From the NCBI GenBank assembly GCA_046715095.1, contig JBKJZQ010000200.1:1-5149 (forward strand): DNA of 5,149 nt, read 5' to 3'. The notes beneath the pieces were generated by a model. The model was given only the letters and a program-made list of their open reading frames with translations, was not told where the DNA came from and made no database searches. The DNA is from WHTI01 sp046715095. Its GTDB lineage: Bacteria > Actinomycetota > CADDZG01 > WHSQ01. A program made the translations under genes and the position numbers. How positions within the stretch are numbered: position 1 is the first letter of the stretch; each line of letters starts with the position of its first letter. Shown here piece after piece: positions 3,426 to 5,149 of the stretch.

Positions 3426-5149
3426 ATGACCTCAACAACAAAGCGGTTGTTGCTGTTCGTCGCCGTCTGCAGTGCGATTGCGCTGGCGTTTCCGAGTGCA
3501 GTTCTGGGAGCAGCGGGTCCAGTTGACGACGGAGTAATCGACAGTGGCGTCGAGGTGGACGATCACAAGCTGCACGGGGGCGAGGGCGGTCACCTTCCGC
3601 CGGGGAGCGAGAACGTCGACCTAATTGGCAAGCTCGATCTTACGGACGTTGAGGGCGGCATCGCCGATGTCGGGGTCTTCGGCGATTACGCGTACCTCAA
3701 CGCCTGGGCACCTGAATGTCCGAACGCGGGAGTTCATGTCGCCGACATCAGCGACTCGAGTGCCCCGACGAAGGTCGGCTTTCTGCCTGCGGACAAGAAC
3801 AGCTATCCGGGTGAGGGGATCCACGTCATCCGACTGACCACTCCCAAGTTCAATGGCGATCTCTTGCTGCACAACAACGAGGCGTGTGACTCGACTAAGC
3901 CCTTCGAGGGTGGCACATCTCTGTGGGACGTGAGCGACCCGACGAAGGCCAAGAAGCTCGCGAGCGGGGCGGGCGACCGTAACCAGCTAAAGCCGCGCGT
4001 GGAGCACCCCTCGTCGACCACCAACCAGAGCCACAGCGTGTTCGGCTGGGACGCCGGCAGCAAGGGCTACGCAGTGCTGGTGGACAACGAGGAAGCGCTA
4101 GACGTCGACATTCTCGACATCACCAATCCGCGTAGTCCGAGGATGATCGCCGAGTTCGATCTCAACGAGCGCTTCCCGCAGATCGTTCAGCCGGACCTCG
4201 GAAGCGCGTCGTCCTTCCTGCACGACATGGTTGTGAAGAAGATCGGCGGCAGTTTCTACATGCTGTTGTCCTACTGGGATGGCGGGTACGTCGTGCTCAA
4301 CGTCGACGATCCGACCAATCCAACCTACGTCGCCGACTCCGACTTCACCACTCCAGATCCTGAGGCAGCCGAGAGCGGCTTGGTGGTGGAGCCCGAGGGC
4401 AATGCCCATCAGGCCGAGTTCTCGAAGAACAATGACTTCATCGTGGCAGCCGATGAGGACTTTTCCCCCTACAGCGTTATCGCGACCAACACCTCCGAGA
4501 GCGTGGAGTTCGAGGCGACACAGGGTAGCGACACGCCTGCTATCGACGCCGACACCTCGCTGTCCGGCGACACGGTGTTCGTCGGTCGAGCCTGCAACGG
4601 AGACTCCGCCGTGCCCACGGCCCCCTCCACCCCGTCGGAAAGCCAAATCGCAGTGGTCGAGCGCGGCGTGTGCACATTCACCGAGAAGGTGGCCAACGTC
4701 GAGGCTGCAGGTGGATACGAGGGCGTCATCATCTTCAATTCCCAGGGCTCCGATAGGTGCGACGCACTCCTCAACATGTCTGTGGAGGGCACCATCCCAG
4801 CCCTGTTTGTCTCTCGACGGACGGGGTTCGACTTCTTCGACGTTGCTTACAACCAGGCGGCGTGCGAGGCCGGCACGCAGCCGGTGCCTGGCAGCGTCAC
4901 TCTCGGTACCGTCGGAGACTCGGTCAACGTCGTGGCCGTGTTCGACGGCTGGGGATATGCGCACCTGTTCAGCAACACCGCCGGGAAACTGACTGAGCTT
5001 GACACCTACGCCGTTCCGGAGGCGCACGATCCTCTGTTCGCGTCGGGTTCTGGCGACCTTTCTATCCACGAGGTGGCCATGTCTGGCCAGGCCAATGACG
5101 TGGCGTACTTCTCTTACTACGCGGCAGGCTTCAGAGTCGCCCGCATCGA
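3426..5149 (+). CDS. Secreted LVIVD-repeat beta-propeller protein with inserted PA domain, C-terminus cut by window edge
   Basis: The frame is open from the ATG at 3426 to the right edge, 574 residues. Residues 1-30 form a Sec signal peptide: K6-R7, hydrophobic LLLFVAVCSAIALAF, cleavage probably near AVLGAA. Then come LVIVD-type blades with AYL/DISD, SLWDVSDP, DILDITNPRSP and VVLNVDDPTNP motifs at about 86-117, 144-178, 214-246 and 275-307, and a weaker one near 326-350. A protease-associated (PA) domain follows at about 362-475, marked by IAVVERGVCTFTEKVANVEAAGG and GVIIFN, a fold used for substrate or partner binding in extracellular enzymes. The propeller resumes at about 494, ending DVAYFSYYAAGFRVARI at the edge. 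Cysteines 98, 154, 390, 416, 445 and 480 of the mature part suit disulfides. No catalytic motif is visible, and any C-terminal anchor lies outside. It probably binds ligand or protein at or outside the cell envelope; the actual role is unknown. Confidence 0.88.
   Translation, partial: MTSTTKRLLLFVAVCSAIALAFPSAVLGAAGPVDDGVIDSGVEVDDHKLHGGEGGHLPPGSENVDLIGKLDLTDVEGGIADVGVFGDYAYLNAWAPECPNAGVHVADISDSSAPTKVGFLPADKNSYPGEGIHVIRLTTPKFNGDLLLHNNEACDSTKPFEGGTSLWDVSDPTKAKKLASGAGDRNQLKPRVEHPSSTTNQSHSVFGWDAGSKGYAVLVDNEEALDVDILDITNPRSPRMIAEFDLNERFPQIVQPDLGSASSFLHDMVVKKIGGSFYMLLSYWDGGYVVLNVDDPTNPTYVADSDFTTPDPEAAESGLVVEPEGNAHQAEFSKNNDFIVAADEDFSPYSVIATNTSESVEFEATQGSDTPAIDADTSLSGDTVFVGRACNGDSAVPTAPSTPSESQIAVVERGVCTFTEKVANVEAAGGYEGVIIFNSQGSDRCDALLNMSVEGTIPALFVSRRTGFDFFDVAYNQAACEAGTQPVPGSVTLGTVGDSVNVVAVFDGWGYAHLFSNTAGKLTELDTYAVPEAHDPLFASGSGDLSIHEVAMSGQANDVAYFSYYAAGFRVARI

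Noticed and set aside
3426..3470. Cysteine 15 in the signal sequence as a lipobox
   Set aside because: The preceding residues are VAV, not the L-[AS]-[GA] pattern needed, and the cysteine sits in the middle of the hydrophobic core.
4279..4992. Plus-strand open frame of 237 codons in the +1-shifted frame
   Set aside because: The product is an S/T/P/R-rich shadow within the LVIVD/PA gene, with no start signal.
4098..5069. Minus-strand open frame of 323 codons
   Set aside because: It lies antisense to the LVIVD/PA gene. The plus frame has a signal peptide, repeats and a PA domain; the minus product has no recognisable motif.

Overview
This is a high-GC window whose codon use, probable leaderless start sites (TANNNT, about 6-7 nt, then ATG) and dense VapBC content point to an actinobacterium (Actinomycetota). 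I cannot name a genus. The family calls come from motifs I read in the translations, not from database searches.

Layout. The left part (1-2118) is a run of minus-strand genes. From promoter-distal to promoter-proximal they are: a 3'-truncated ERCC4-type nuclease (690 to the left edge); a complete VapB/VapC toxin-antitoxin pair with a ribbon-helix-helix antitoxin (vapB 1356-1141, vapC 1153-728); and a second complete pair of a different type, a Phd/YefM-like antitoxin with a PIN toxin (2118-1858 and 1861-1442). Each antitoxin has its own promoter/operator-like region. From about 2120 to 2248 two promoters diverge, and on the plus strand a small single-pass membrane protein with an RID-rich coiled coil follows (2249-2542). 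It converges on a minus-strand arsenate reductase/low-molecular-weight phosphatase gene (3017-2550). Directly upstream of that gene, 4 nt away, lies the 3' half of a third vapC (3288-3022) that has lost its N-terminal catalytic region and any antitoxin. On the right, a plus-strand gene (3426 to the right edge) encodes a secreted protein built of LVIVD-type beta-propeller repeats interrupted by a protease-associated (PA) domain.

How it fits together. The window looks like a small accessory island of toxin-antitoxin modules, two intact and one decayed, between genes of unrelated function. VapC toxins are RNases neutralised by the co-translated antitoxin; gene order and overlaps (13 nt and 4 nt) fit that coupling. 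The ERCC4 gene follows the first vapC by 37 nt on the same strand and could be co-transcribed with it. The arsenate reductase stands alone, with no arsR or efflux gene in view. The large secreted propeller protein is an independent transcription unit with a recognisable promoter, leader hairpin, Shine-Dalgarno site and signal peptide.

No rRNA, tRNA, CRISPR array or insertion sequence is visible. I found no wholly new system. The observations most worth checking are the altered catalytic residues (ERCC4 D to N, VapC D to E), the architecture of the PA-interrupted propeller, the repeated GTATAT and GTACAC elements at the two antitoxin promoters, and the truncated vapC beside arsC.
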